DNA of 36,250 nt from Tannerella sp. (GTDB lineage Bacteria > Bacteroidota > Bacteroidia > Bacteroidales > Tannerellaceae): contig JAITBC010000275.1 of the NCBI GenBank assembly GCA_031283785.1, forward strand, positions 1 through 36,250, written 5' to 3'. The position numbers and the translations under genes were made by a program. Shown in pieces: positions 16,934 through 27,588 of this stretch; within the stretch, counting starts at the first letter, position 1; every line of letters starts with the position of its first letter. The notes below the pieces were generated by a model. It was not told where the DNA came from and searched no databases. It worked only from the letters and a program-made list of their open reading frames with translations.

Positions 16934-18028
16934 TTAGTTGCGTGTATACACTTCTATCAGCGAAGCCTTGCCGCAACCCCGACAAGAAAACGGAATCTCC
17001 TTTACATCAAAAGGTTGCAGCCCCAAACGACCTTTCACATCGACGGCAGGCACGCCTTCGCCCAATTTTATCGGAGCCGTCTCAACGATCATTTCGTCCC
17101 AGATATTTTCTTCAATAAAGGATTGATGAAGTTGCGCTCCGCCTTCAACTAACAAAGAAGCAATATTCCGTCCGTACAAATCGTCCGTTATCTCCTTCAC
17201 GAAAGACCTGGAGGCTTCGATCGTCTTGTATTCTTTATTTTCTCCCGATAACAAACGTGCGAAATCATCACCTTCCCGTTTCCGGTATATTAATACAGGA
17301 TAACTGCCGTCAAATAAACGGGCATTCCCGGGAATCCGCATATGATTGTCTACCGTAATGCGCAAAGGCGAATTTCCTGCCCAGTAACGCACCGTCAACA
17401 ACGGATCGTCAAGCACCACAGTATTCGTTCCGACCATTATCGCCTGAACTTCCGAACGCAATTTATGCGCCATCATACGTGTAACCGACGTTGACAAAAA
17501 CACCGGCGCTTCCGACCGGTCCGTCCTTTTACGGTCAAGAAACCCGTCGCTGCTCTGCGCCCATTTAAGTATGACATAAGGCCGGCGCTGCCTGTGAAGG
17601 GTCATAAAAAAACGATTCAACCCGACTGCTTCGCGCTCCATAACGCCGGTTACAACCTCGATGCCGGCGTCACGTAACATTTTAATGCCTCTTCCGGCTA
17701 TTTCGGGGAAAGGATCCGTACAGGCAACTATCACGCGCGGTATGCCTTTCCGTATGATAAGCTCGACGCAAGGCGGCGTTTTCCCATAATGCGAGCAGGG
17801 TTCGAGACTTACATACATCGTAGAGTCGGGCAACAATGTTTCATCGCGTACAGAAGCGATGGCATTCACTTCGGCATGCGCAGTTCCGTAACCACAATGA
17901 TACCCTTCGCCGATAATAACATCGTCGCGCACAATCACAGCTCCTACCATCGGGTTCGGCGCCACATTCCCCATCCCATTCTTCGCCAGTTCCAGGCATC
18001 TGGACATATATTTTTCAGAAATATCCAT
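16934..18028 (-). CDS. ribD: Bifunctional riboflavin deaminase/reductase RibD
   Basis: The 364-residue enzyme has two domains. Residues 1-145 form the deaminase, with zinc ligands in the HAEVNAI motif and PCSHYGKTPPC. Residues 150-364 form the reductase, with KWAQSSDGFLDRKRTDRS, GTNTVVLDDPLLTVR and LVEGGAQLHQSF. RibD catalyses the deamination and reduction steps that follow GTP cyclohydrolase II in riboflavin synthesis. No other rib gene is adjacent and no FMN riboswitch was recognised upstream. It diverges from prmC across a 70-bp gap. The flavin supply is relevant to the Rnf proteins encoded further along, but no direct link is shown. Confidence 0.95.
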   Translation of the reverse strand: MDISEKYMSRCLELAKNGMGNVAPNPMVGAVIVRDDVIIGEGYHCGYGTAHAEVNAIASVRDETLLPDSTMYVSLEPCSHYGKTPPCVELIIRKGIPRVIVACTDPFPEIAGRGIKMLRDAGIEVVTGVMEREAVGLNRFFMTLHRQRRPYVILKWAQSSDGFLDRKRTDRSEAPVFLSTSVTRMMAHKLRSEVQAIMVGTNTVVLDDPLLTVRYWAGNSPLRITVDNHMRIPGNARLFDGSYPVLIYRKREGDDFARLLSGENKEYKTIEASRSFVKEITDDLYGRNIASLLVEGGAQLHQSFIEENIWDEMIVETAPIKLGEGVPAVDVKGRLGLQPFDVKEIPFSCRGCGKASLIEVYTRN

Positions 18029-18050
18029 ATCTATAAAACTATCTTTTTAT

Positions 18051-18081
18051 TTTGTATTCCTCTCAACTTGCACTATCTTTG
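18051..18081 (+). promoter_or_regulatory. prmC promoter (Bacteroidetes -33/-7)
   Basis: TTTG at 18051-18054 and TATCTTTG at 18074-18081 are separated by 19 bp, matching the consensus exactly. The -33 box is embedded in TATTTTGTATT, a string also found at the -33 of serS and pyrG. The ATG at 18099 is 17 bp downstream, so the leader is very short. Confidence 0.75.
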
Positions 18082-18098
18082 CCGGGAGCATACCGAAA

Positions 18099-18965
18099 AT
18101 GAGAGATACGGCAACATATATAAAAAAAATGCTTGCAGGCATTTATCCGACGGAGGAAATACGCGGTCTCATCCGAGTGATTTTTTCGTATATATGTAAT
18201 CTGTCCTATAATCAGCAAATTTTATGCAAAGATAAACAAATCCCCGAAAATGAAAAAAAACAAATATATGCTATTTTAGACAGGCTAAAAAAACATGAAC
18301 CTGTACAATACATTATCGGTGAAACGGAATTTTACAGTTTCCCGATGAAAGTAAATCCTTCCGTCTTAATACCACGTCCCGAAACCGAAGAACTGGTTGA
18401 TTTAATCATAAAATCACCTCAGATAAAACAGTATTCGGATGTTTCCGGTATTAAAATACTCGACATTGGAACCGGCAGCGGATGTATTGCAATTGCATTG
18501 GCGAGGCATATACCTTCTGCCGAAGTGACAGCTGTTGATATTTCGGAACAGGCATTGCAAACAGCCCGGACAAACGCACGGCTAAATAAAACCGATATCC
18601 GGTTTTTACAGTCGGATATACTTGATACCGATCAGGCAGCTTCGCTTATATCCGGCGCTTTTGACATCATCGTCAGCAATCCTCCTTACGTCAGGAACTC
18701 CGAACAATATGCCATGAGCACGAACGTTCTCGACTACGAACCTCACGGCGCATTATTTGTCCCCGACACTGATCCGTTACGGTTCTACCGGGCAATCATC
18801 GTTTTAGCTCAAAAAAAGCTCACTCCCGAAGGTATGATTTATTTCGAAATAAACCCCGCTTGTGATGCTCTTATCACCGAAATGCTTTATAATAACAGGT
18901 TCATCAATACGGAAATAATACGTGATTTATCGGGAAAGAACAGGTTTGTTATCGCAAAAAAATAA
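18099..18965 (+). CDS. prmC: Peptide chain release factor N5-glutamine methyltransferase
   Basis: PrmC methylates the GGQ glutamine of release factors RF1 and RF2 using S-adenosylmethionine. The 288-residue length is normal. It has an N-terminal helical domain ending in HEPVQYIIGETEF, then the methyltransferase fold with the SAM-binding motif LDIGTGSGCIAIALA and the catalytic NPPY motif (IVSNPPYVRNSE). It heads a run with recX (6 bp downstream) and a ComF-type gene. Confidence 0.95.
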   Translation: MRDTATYIKKMLAGIYPTEEIRGLIRVIFSYICNLSYNQQILCKDKQIPENEKKQIYAILDRLKKHEPVQYIIGETEFYSFPMKVNPSVLIPRPETEELVDLIIKSPQIKQYSDVSGIKILDIGTGSGCIAIALARHIPSAEVTAVDISEQALQTARTNARLNKTDIRFLQSDILDTDQAASLISGAFDIIVSNPPYVRNSEQYAMSTNVLDYEPHGALFVPDTDPLRFYRAIIVLAQKKLTPEGMIYFEINPACDALITEMLYNNRFINTEIIRDLSGKNRFVIAKK

Positions 18966-18971
18966 ATAGTA

Positions 18972-19490
18972 ATGAAAACGGAATCCGAATTACTCGACAG
19001 TCTGGCAAGATACTGCTCACAAGCGGAACGATGTGTCGACGATGTAAGAAAAAAGATAAAGTCGGCCGCTTTAACAGGCGATCGCACGGTTGATATGGAA
19101 ACTCCGGCAAACGATGCCGAAAAATGGATAATAGGCCGTCTCATAGCGGAAAAATTCATTGACGAACGACGTTTTTGCCGCAGTTTTGTCAATGACAAAT
19201 TAAAATTTAACCGCTGGGGACGCATAAAAATAGGTCACGAACTTAAAAAGAAGAACATAAAACCAGAAATTTATTCGGAGGCCATCGATTCGATCGAGGA
19301 AGACGAATATATATCGATCTTAAGCGATTTGCTCAAAAGCAAGAAACGTTCCATCAAAGGGCGTTCGGCGCAGGATGTTTCCCGGAAATTATACCGTTTC
19401 GCCTCATCGCGGGGATTTGAAAGTTCCCTTATCATCAAAACGCTGAAAGATATATTCGGCAATATTGACTGCGAAAATTATTATGAGTAG
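18972..19490 (+). CDS. recX: Regulatory protein RecX
   Basis: The 172-residue helical protein matches RecX: an N-terminal ALxxYCSxxERC-like region (LDSLARYCSQAERCVDDVRK), EKWIIGRLIAEKFIDERRFC with RSFV, and FNRWGRIKIGHELKKKNI. RecX binds RecA filaments and usually limits their activity. No recA is nearby. It starts 6 bp after prmC and its last codons overlap the start of the ComF-type gene, so translational coupling is likely. Confidence 0.92.
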   Translation: MKTESELLDSLARYCSQAERCVDDVRKKIKSAALTGDRTVDMETPANDAEKWIIGRLIAEKFIDERRFCRSFVNDKLKFNRWGRIKIGHELKKKNIKPEIYSEAIDSIEEDEYISILSDLLKSKKRSIKGRSAQDVSRKLYRFASSRGFESSLIIKTLKDIFGNIDCENYYE

Positions 19491-20190
19491 TATGCCGATG
19501 CGTATTTTGAATGATCTCGCAGACCTGTTTTATCCGCATTTATGCATCTTATGCCAAAATCCGCTAATCGAAAACGAACGGCATATCTGCTTGAATTGTT
19601 TATATAACCTTCCGGAAACCGATTATCATACGAATAAAGGAAATCCGGTACGGGCGTTATTTGCCGGTTTCCCGCAAGTAAACGAAGCGACGGCATTTCT
19701 GTTATTTGAAGAAGGCGGGAAAGCACAGCAACTTATTCATTTATTAAAATATTACGGGAATAAATCTTTAGCGGAGTTTTTAGGGCGTATAGCGGCTATT
19801 AAACTGAAAGAATACGGTTTTTTTGCATCCGTCGACACGATAATTCCCGTTCCTCTACATCCTGAAAAAGAGAAAAAACGCGGATATAACCAGTCCGGCT
19901 TAATAGCAAACGGCATAGCGTCTGTTTACGAATGTGACACGGATATGACAACGATAAAGCGGATTGCAAACACCCAAACACAAACGAGCAAATCGGTTTA
20001 CGAGCGGCATGTCAACGTAGAAAAAATTTTTCAGCTAACAAATGCGGAGAAGCTTCTTGAGAAACATATCCTGCTCGTCGACGATGTAATAACAACAGGT
20101 TCAACCACTTCCGCATGTATCGAAACCTTATCGGGAATACCCGGAATAAAAATCAGCATATTTTCACTGGCTACCGTAGCGACAAATTAA
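19483..20190 (+). CDS. ComF family phosphoribosyltransferase-like protein
   Basis: The 235-residue protein has an N-terminal zinc-ribbon (CILCQNPLI and HICLNCL) and a type I phosphoribosyltransferase-like domain with the PRPP-loop motif ILLVDDVITTGSTT and the conserved IIPVPLHPEKEKKRGYNQS. ComF/GntX family members are linked to DNA uptake in competent bacteria, but most have no proven role. I chose the ATG at 19483, which overlaps the recX stop by 8 bp (ATGAGTAG); another in-frame ATG lies at 19465. Confidence 0.92.
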   Translation: MSSMPMRILNDLADLFYPHLCILCQNPLIENERHICLNCLYNLPETDYHTNKGNPVRALFAGFPQVNEATAFLLFEEGGKAQQLIHLLKYYGNKSLAEFLGRIAAIKLKEYGFFASVDTIIPVPLHPEKEKKRGYNQSGLIANGIASVYECDTDMTTIKRIANTQTQTSKSVYERHVNVEKIFQLTNAEKLLEKHILLVDDVITTGSTTSACIETLSGIPGIKISIFSLATVATN

Positions 20191-20200
20191 AAAAAGGCAT

Positions 20201-20208
20201 TATATTTG
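20201..20208 (+). promoter_or_regulatory. Candidate -7 box of the DUF1080 gene
   Basis: TATATTTG matches TAnnTTTG and lies 29 bp before the ATG at 20238, in the 47-bp gap after the ComF-type gene. No clear TTTG is present at -33. Confidence 0.5.
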
Positions 20209-20237
20209 CGCCTGTTTAAACTCAAAAGATAATATTT

Positions 20238-21518
20238 ATGTATTCAAAAGGAAAAAACAGACTGTGTAATTTCGTGTTCATTGCACTTATATCATTATTT
20301 ATGATGTCCTGTAAAGAAAAACACAATATCCTGACCGAACAGGAAAAAGCGGAAGGATGGGCGTTGCTTTTTGACGGCGAATCAATGACCGGATGGAAAG
20401 ATTATAATAAACCTTCACTCACACAGCCCTGGCATGTAGTAGACGGCTGTATACAAGCGAAAGGCGACGGCAGCGATTCCGACGGATATATCGTTACGGA
20501 AAAAGAATATGGAAATTTCGAGTTGTCGTGGGACTGGCGTCTGTCCAAAGGCGGCAACAGCGGCATGCTTTATCATGTCGTAGAAAACCCTTTGTTTAAA
20601 GTCCCTTATGTTACAGGCCCCGAATATCAGTTAATAGATGAGCCGAATTTCCCCGAAGTGCTTGAAGAATGGCAAAAACTGGGCGTCGACTATGCCATGT
20701 ACCTGCCTGACAGGAGCCTGATGAAAGTAAATCCGGCCGGTGAATGGAACAATTCAAAAATCGTTTTTGACAACGGACATGTAGAACACTGGCTCAACGG
20801 GACTAAAATCCTTGAGTTTGAAGCATGGACGGACGACTGGTTCGAACGCAAAAACAGCGGGAAATGGGCACATGCACCGGAATACGGGCTGGCTGCAAAA
20901 GGCGTTATCTGTTTGCAGGATCACGGCTATCCGGCATCGTTCCGCAATATAAAGATTAAAGAACTCCCACGTAAGACAAAGGAAGTCAACCTGTTTAACG
21001 GTGTCGACCTGACAGGCTGGGAAACATACGGGACGGAAAAATGGTATGTCGAAAACGGCCTCCTCATCTGCGAAAGCGGCCCCGACAAACAATACGGCTA
21101 CCTTGCGACACGCAATTATTATGATGACTTCGACCTTACGCTTGAATTTAAACAGGAAGCGGACGGCAATTCCGGCGTATTCATACGTTCCTTCGTCGAG
21201 AAAGACGTCAAAATAAACGGCTGGCAAGTCGAAGTCGCCCCGAAAAACCACGACACAGGAGGCATATACGAATCGTACGGACGCGGGTGGCTCGTTCAGA
21301 TCCCCGACGAAAAAGAGAATATCCTCAAAGAAGGCGAATGGAACACGATGCGCATAAAAGTGCAGGGCGACAATGTCACAACATGGCTGAACGGCGAAGA
21401 AATGATATCTATCAACGATGAAAAAATAGGCGCCGGAAAAGGTCGTATCGCCCTCCAGATACATGACGGAGGCGGCATCAGAGTTCTCTGGAGGAATCTG
21501 AAACTGAAAACGTTATAA
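20238..21518 (+). CDS. Lipoprotein with two DUF1080 (3-keto-disaccharide hydrolase) domains
   Basis: The 426-residue protein has a lipoprotein signal with the acylated Cys at residue 23 (LFMMSCKEK) and two tandem DUF1080 domains, about 35-235 and 250-425. Each domain repeats the same cues: LLFDGESMTGWKDYN against LFNGVDLTGWETYG, FELSWDWRLSKGGNSGMLYH against FDLTLEFKQEADGNSGVFIR, and a closing FRNIKIKEL against WRNLKLKTL. The fold is a concanavalin-like jelly roll, and the family includes 3-keto-disaccharide hydrolases. Double-domain members are common in Bacteroidetes. The substrate is unknown; a glycan-directed role at the cell surface is an inference. Confidence 0.9.
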   Translation: MYSKGKNRLCNFVFIALISLFMMSCKEKHNILTEQEKAEGWALLFDGESMTGWKDYNKPSLTQPWHVVDGCIQAKGDGSDSDGYIVTEKEYGNFELSWDWRLSKGGNSGMLYHVVENPLFKVPYVTGPEYQLIDEPNFPEVLEEWQKLGVDYAMYLPDRSLMKVNPAGEWNNSKIVFDNGHVEHWLNGTKILEFEAWTDDWFERKNSGKWAHAPEYGLAAKGVICLQDHGYPASFRNIKIKELPRKTKEVNLFNGVDLTGWETYGTEKWYVENGLLICESGPDKQYGYLATRNYYDDFDLTLEFKQEADGNSGVFIRSFVEKDVKINGWQVEVAPKNHDTGGIYESYGRGWLVQIPDEKENILKEGEWNTMRIKVQGDNVTTWLNGEEMISINDEKIGAGKGRIALQIHDGGGIRVLWRNLKLKTL

Positions 21519-21553
21519 TATATAGATTAACCTGAAAATAAATAAAGGATTAT

Positions 21554-21584
21554 TTTGTATTACTGTACGCATGCATTACCTTTG
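21554..21584 (+). promoter_or_regulatory. serS promoter (Bacteroidetes -33/-7)
   Basis: TTTG at 21554-21557 and TACCTTTG at 21577-21584 are 19 bp apart. The -33 box is embedded in TATTTTGTATT, as in front of prmC and pyrG. The ATG at 21612 is 27 bp downstream. Confidence 0.75.
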
Positions 21585-21611
21585 CAGGCTGGAAATATAA
21601 AATTTTAGACA

Positions 21612-22883
21612 ATGCTCACAATTAAGACGATTACCGAAAATCGGGAGGAGACGATTCGTCGTCTGGCAATAAAACGCTTCAATGCAACAGATTATATCGA
21701 CAAAATAACAGAATCGGACATTGTCAGGCGGAATACGCAATCGGCATTAGACGCCAACCTGGCGGAGATAAATAATATCTCTAAAAAGATCGGCGCTTTG
21801 ATGAAAGAGGGTAAAAAAGAGGAGGCCGAAACGGCAAAGGCGCAGGTATCCCGGCTGAAAGAGAATGTCAAAAAACTGGAAGCGACGAAAGCTGATGCTG
21901 AAAAGACGATTCATGAGACATTGGTTTTAATCCCTAACCTGCCGCATGAATCCGTACCGGAAGGTAAAGGCGCAGAAGATAATGTATGTGAAAAAATGGG
22001 AGGAACGATTCCGTCGTTACCGGAAGATGCGCTTCCTCACTGGGAACTCGCAAAGAAATATAATCTTATTGATTTTGAACTTGGAGTGAAAATTACGGGA
22101 GCAGGTTTCCCCGTATATATCGGACAGGGTGCACGCCTGCAACGGGCGCTGATAGATTTCTTCCTCGACTGCGCATGTGAAGCGGGGTATACGGAGATAC
22201 AGCCCCCGTACGTGATAAACGCCGAATCCGGCTACGGCACGGGAAACCTGCCCGACAAAGAAGGACAGATGTATTATAGCGGGGCGGATGATTTGTACCT
22301 GATACCGACGGCGGAAGTCCCGGTGACGAACATTTACCGCGACGTCATACTCGACAAAGCGTCGTTGCCTGTCAAAAACACCGCTTATTCGGCATGTTTC
22401 CGCCGTGAAGCCGGTTCGTACGGAAAAGATGTACGCGGGTTGAACCGCCTGCATCAATTCGACAAAGTCGAAATCGTACGCATCGATACGCCGGAACATT
22501 CCTGCCGGTCACTACAGGAAATGGTTGATTACGTGGAATCGCTCGTTGAAAAACTTGAACTGCCGTGGCGGATACTTCGTCTTTGCGGTGGCGATATGAG
22601 TTTTACGTCATCACTCACATTTGATTTCGAGGTGTTCTCGGCTGCACAAAAACGTTGGCTGGAGGTGAGTTCCGTATCAAATTTCGAAAGTTATCAGGCA
22701 AACAGGCTTAAATGCCGTTACCGCGACGACAATAAAAGGATACAATTATGTCATACGCTCAACGGCAGCGCCCTTGCTCTGCCGCGCATAGTGGCCGCTA
22801 TCCTCGAAAATAATCAGACGCCGGAAGGCATACACATTCCAAAAGCGCTCGTTCCTTACACCCGTTTTGAAGTGATAAAGTAA
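21612..22883 (+). CDS. serS: Seryl-tRNA synthetase
   Basis: The 423-residue class II synthetase charges tRNA-Ser. It has the N-terminal antiparallel coiled-coil tRNA-binding arm (about 30-105, KKIGALMKEGKKEEAETAKA) and the catalytic core. Class II motifs 2 and 3 are visible as YSACFRREAGSYGKDVRGL with RLHQFDK, and the C-terminal LNGSALALPRIVAAILENNQ. Length is normal. It is expressed from its own promoter with kdsB only 6 bp downstream. Confidence 0.97.
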   Translation: MLTIKTITENREETIRRLAIKRFNATDYIDKITESDIVRRNTQSALDANLAEINNISKKIGALMKEGKKEEAETAKAQVSRLKENVKKLEATKADAEKTIHETLVLIPNLPHESVPEGKGAEDNVCEKMGGTIPSLPEDALPHWELAKKYNLIDFELGVKITGAGFPVYIGQGARLQRALIDFFLDCACEAGYTEIQPPYVINAESGYGTGNLPDKEGQMYYSGADDLYLIPTAEVPVTNIYRDVILDKASLPVKNTAYSACFRREAGSYGKDVRGLNRLHQFDKVEIVRIDTPEHSCRSLQEMVDYVESLVEKLELPWRILRLCGGDMSFTSSLTFDFEVFSAAQKRWLEVSSVSNFESYQANRLKCRYRDDNKRIQLCHTLNGSALALPRIVAAILENNQTPEGIHIPKALVPYTRFEVIK

Positions 22884-22889
22884 AAAAGC

Positions 22890-23648
22890 ATGAGATTTCT
22901 CGGAATAATCCCTTCCCGTTACGCTTCCACGCGTTTCCCCGGCAAGCCGCTGGTTGATATGGACGGGAAACCGATGATACAGAGGGTCTACGAACGGGTA
23001 TTATCGACTACCGACAGACTGTATGTAGCCACTGACGACGAACGGATTGCGGAAGCTGTAAGAAATTTTGGCGGCGACGTCCTCCTCACTTCCGGACGGC
23101 ATAACAGCGGAACCGACCGCTGCTATGAAGCTTATTGTAAAGCAGGGGAAGATTTCGACGTTGTCATCAACATTCAGGGTGATGAGCCTTTCGTCCGCCC
23201 GGAACAAATAGAACTCCTCAAAAGTTGCTTTTCCGAATCCGGCACGCAAATAGCGACTCTCGTAAAACCGTTTGATAAAGAAGGAGATTCCGAGCAAACC
23301 GTCTTTAATCCGAATACGCCGAAAGTGGTTCTCAACAATTTCAATGAAGCGCTGTATTTCAGCCGTTCCATCGTCCCTTACATCCGAGGAAAGGAATATA
23401 CGGAATGGCTTAAATCGCATACGTTTTACAAACACATCGGGTTGTATGCGTATCGTGTCGATATCTTAAAAGAAATTACCGCATTACCGCAGTCTTCGCT
23501 CGAAATAGCCGAGAACCTCGAACAGTTACGCTGGCTTCAATACGGGTATAAAATAAAAGCCGGGATAACAAACCTGGAAACGATCGGGATCGACACGCCG
23601 GAGGATATGGAAAAGGCGCTGACATTCCTCCGTTCGGAGACACATTAG
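22890..23648 (+). CDS. kdsB: CMP-KDO synthetase (3-deoxy-manno-octulosonate cytidylyltransferase)
   Basis: KdsB activates KDO with CTP for attachment to lipid A. The 252-residue protein shows the family hallmarks: IIPSRYASTRFPGKPLVDM near the N-terminus, YVATDDERIA, SGRHNSGTDRCYEA, VINIQGDEPFV and the C-terminal ENLEQLRWLQYGYKI. It lies 6 bp after serS and ends at a bidirectional terminator. Its co-substrate CTP is made by PyrG, encoded 2 kb further along on the other strand; the nearness may be coincidental. Confidence 0.97.
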   Translation: MRFLGIIPSRYASTRFPGKPLVDMDGKPMIQRVYERVLSTTDRLYVATDDERIAEAVRNFGGDVLLTSGRHNSGTDRCYEAYCKAGEDFDVVINIQGDEPFVRPEQIELLKSCFSESGTQIATLVKPFDKEGDSEQTVFNPNTPKVVLNNFNEALYFSRSIVPYIRGKEYTEWLKSHTFYKHIGLYAYRVDILKEITALPQSSLEIAENLEQLRWLQYGYKIKAGITNLETIGIDTPEDMEKALTFLRSETH

Positions 23649-23656
23649 CAGTCTGC

Positions 23657-23702
23657 ATAAAAAATATAGCAACGGCAGAAATGCGGTCGCCATATTTTTT
23701 AT
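23657..23702. terminator. Bidirectional terminator between kdsB and yidC
   Basis: An 11-bp perfect stem (ATAAAAAATAT and its complement) encloses a partly paired inner region ending in a GAAA-like loop. It gives an A-run entering and a T-run leaving the hairpin on both strands, and it lies exactly between the convergent kdsB and yidC stops, as expected for a shared terminator. Confidence 0.8.
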
Positions 23703-23715
23703 GTGACATTACAGT

Positions 23716-25677
23716 TTATCTTTTGCTCGAATGTTGACGTTTCTCACGTTCTTTCTGTTGTTTGCGCAACTGCTCCTGCTGCACACGTTGCGCTTCTTCC
23801 AGACGCTTCATAAAACCGGATTTTTTCTTAGGTTTCTTTTTGTTCTCCTCCAATTTTGCCAGCAACTTTTCTTCGTTGACGGCAAAACGGAACAACATCG
23901 TCTGCCCTATCGTTATTAACGTAGAAACGAGGAAATAATAACTCAACCCCGATGAATTTTGGTTAAACATAAAGAAAAACATCAACGGCATGATATACAT
24001 CATCATATTCATACCGGGCATTTGTTGCTGTCCGGTATTGCTCATACTCATATTTACCTTTGTATACACAAGGTTTACAATCGTCATAAGCAGGCAAAAC
24101 AGGCTGATATGATTTCCGATGAACGAGCTGACGAACGGGATTTGGGCATCCCACGATATGACGGCGTCGTAGGTCGAAAGATCTTCCGCCCACAAAAATC
24201 CCTGCTGACGAAGTTCAATAGCCGTCGGGAACAGCCAGTACAGTGCAATAAGAATCGGCATCTGAAGCAACATCGGCAAACAGCCGCTCATCGGGCTGGC
24301 GCCGGCGCTACTGTATAACGCCATCGTCGCCTGCTGCAATTCCATCGCCTGCTCTTTCTTTGGGAACTTGAGTTTTAGAGCTTCTACCTGCGGACGCAAA
24401 ACACGCATACGCGCCTGCGACATGTATGACTTATAAGTCAACGGGAATAATACAAATTTTGCAGCTAAGGTCAAAATAAAAATGATAAGCCCGTAGTTGG
24501 ACATGAATCTGCCGAGATAATCGAATATCGGCAGGATAAAATATTTGTTGATCGGGCGTACCCATTGATAGCCCATAGGGACGAGGTTGTCAAGGTTTAA
24601 CTGTTGTTCGGCAGCAATGCCCCTGTCGTATGAACGCAGCAACCGGTATTTGTTAGGCCCGAAGAAATACCGGAATACGATGGATTCATCCGCCGCAGCA
24701 TTGAATGTGACGGCTGTTGTGGCATTAAATTCCTTAAGATATTTCGTGTCCGCGACCTCCTGTTTGACCGAAAGAGTAGTGGCCTCGAAAGCCTCGTCGA
24801 CAATCAATACAGAAGTGAAATATTTATTTTTATAACCGATCCATTTCAGGCGGTTCGACAACTGTTTTTCCTCATCTTTCGATTCTCCGAAATGTTCCAC
24901 CTCATCGGTAAGGAATTTATAATACAACCCTGTATACTGGTTCTCAAGTTTACGTCCTTTTTCCAATGTCCTCATTTTCTGCCGCCACTGAATATCCAGC
25001 GCGTTTGTCGAAGTCGCCAACAGGCCGTCCAGCCCACTCGTCCGAATTGTAAAATTCAGCATGTAGTCATCCGGGTTCAGGGTATATACAAAATCCACAA
25101 TACCATCTTCGCCTGCTGTAAGGCGCATGACGACGGAATTTTCAGAAGCGCCTTTTACCGGAGTAAAATACAAATCCGAAGTGTTTACCACACGGTTTGC
25201 TGCTGTGACAAACGTAATGCTAAAACGAGAATCGCCGTCGTCAAACAATACTAACGGTTCTTTTTCGTAAGTGACATAATCTTTCACCCGCGCATAACAT
25301 ACCTGTCCGCCTTTACTGCTTATTTTAACTTCTACATTATTATTTTCCAGCGTTATCACTTCGTCCGTACCGGCAACCGCCTGCGCAAACGCTCCGTAGT
25401 TATTCTGCAGTTGTATCCGGCGTAAAGAGTCGGAAAACGCCTGACGTAAAGAATCGGGAATGCCTTCCGGCGAGGCTTCAATGAATGATGCTTCTTTAGC
25501 CGTTTGCCCCATAGCATCGACGGCTTGTTGCTGTTGCGTTTCACGCATCGCCGAAGCGATCGAATCCTGATAACGCTGCCGGGCTTCCAACTGTTCCTGC
25601 GAAGGCCGGTTGAGCCAACTGAAAGCTACTAAAACCAAGCCTATTAAAACAAAACCTATTACTGTATTTTTGTCCAT
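23716..25677 (-). CDS. yidC: Membrane protein insertase YidC
   Basis: The 653-residue inner-membrane insertase folds and inserts membrane proteins alone or with Sec. It has an N-terminal membrane anchor (VIGFVLIGLVLVAFSWLN), a large periplasmic beta-sandwich P1 domain (about 75-375), then the conserved five-helix core (from about 385) with LGRFMSNYGLIIFILTLAAK and the cytoplasmic hairpin YMSQARMRVLRPQVEALKLK. It ends in a Lys/Gln/Arg-rich tail typical of Bacteroidetes YidC, likely for ribosome contact. It follows pyrG by 57 bp on the same strand. Confidence 0.97.
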   Translation of the reverse strand: MDKNTVIGFVLIGLVLVAFSWLNRPSQEQLEARQRYQDSIASAMRETQQQQAVDAMGQTAKEASFIEASPEGIPDSLRQAFSDSLRRIQLQNNYGAFAQAVAGTDEVITLENNNVEVKISSKGGQVCYARVKDYVTYEKEPLVLFDDGDSRFSITFVTAANRVVNTSDLYFTPVKGASENSVVMRLTAGEDGIVDFVYTLNPDDYMLNFTIRTSGLDGLLATSTNALDIQWRQKMRTLEKGRKLENQYTGLYYKFLTDEVEHFGESKDEEKQLSNRLKWIGYKNKYFTSVLIVDEAFEATTLSVKQEVADTKYLKEFNATTAVTFNAAADESIVFRYFFGPNKYRLLRSYDRGIAAEQQLNLDNLVPMGYQWVRPINKYFILPIFDYLGRFMSNYGLIIFILTLAAKFVLFPLTYKSYMSQARMRVLRPQVEALKLKFPKKEQAMELQQATMALYSSAGASPMSGCLPMLLQMPILIALYWLFPTAIELRQQGFLWAEDLSTYDAVISWDAQIPFVSSFIGNHISLFCLLMTIVNLVYTKVNMSMSNTGQQQMPGMNMMMYIMPLMFFFMFNQNSSGLSYYFLVSTLITIGQTMLFRFAVNEEKLLAKLEENKKKPKKKSGFMKRLEEAQRVQQEQLRKQQKEREKRQHSSKR

Positions 25678-25734
25678 TTAACGGTTATTATAATTGTTTA
25701 TCGTTAATATTATCGAGAGAACTTAGCCGTCATT

Positions 25735-27412
<1,678 letters not shown>

Positions 27413-27504
27413 ACACTTCTTCTTAAATCCGCAACCCGGAAGTCGTCCGGTGCATGCCGGAGCATGGATAAGGCAAGGCCGGCAGCACAAACTTCGACTT
27501 TCAT

Positions 27505-27567
27505 CCGTAAAAAAAACTTTTTTCATTCGTGCGCACTTGGAAATCCGGAAATTTCATGTAGTTTTGC
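27505..27567 (+). promoter_or_regulatory. Promoter module B: duplicated long promoter in front of the DUF3078 gene
   Basis: CTTG (27536-27539) and TAGTTTTG (27559-27566) are spaced by 19 bp. The similarity with 5219-5280 (minus strand) covers the whole stretch, including an upstream A-run/T-run block, with one single-base gap and about six mismatches by eye. The ATG at 27589 is 22 bp after the -7 box. Confidence 0.75.
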
Positions 27568-27588
27568 ATTCATAAAATAAACTGTTTG

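Noticed and set aside
16934..18100. An FMN riboswitch near ribD
   Set aside because: The ribD upstream gap is only 70 bp shared with the prmC promoter and shows no RFN-element conserved boxes.
20754..21464. A 236-codon minus-strand open frame within the DUF1080 gene
   Set aside because: It is fully antisense to a gene with two clear domains and has no motif of its own.
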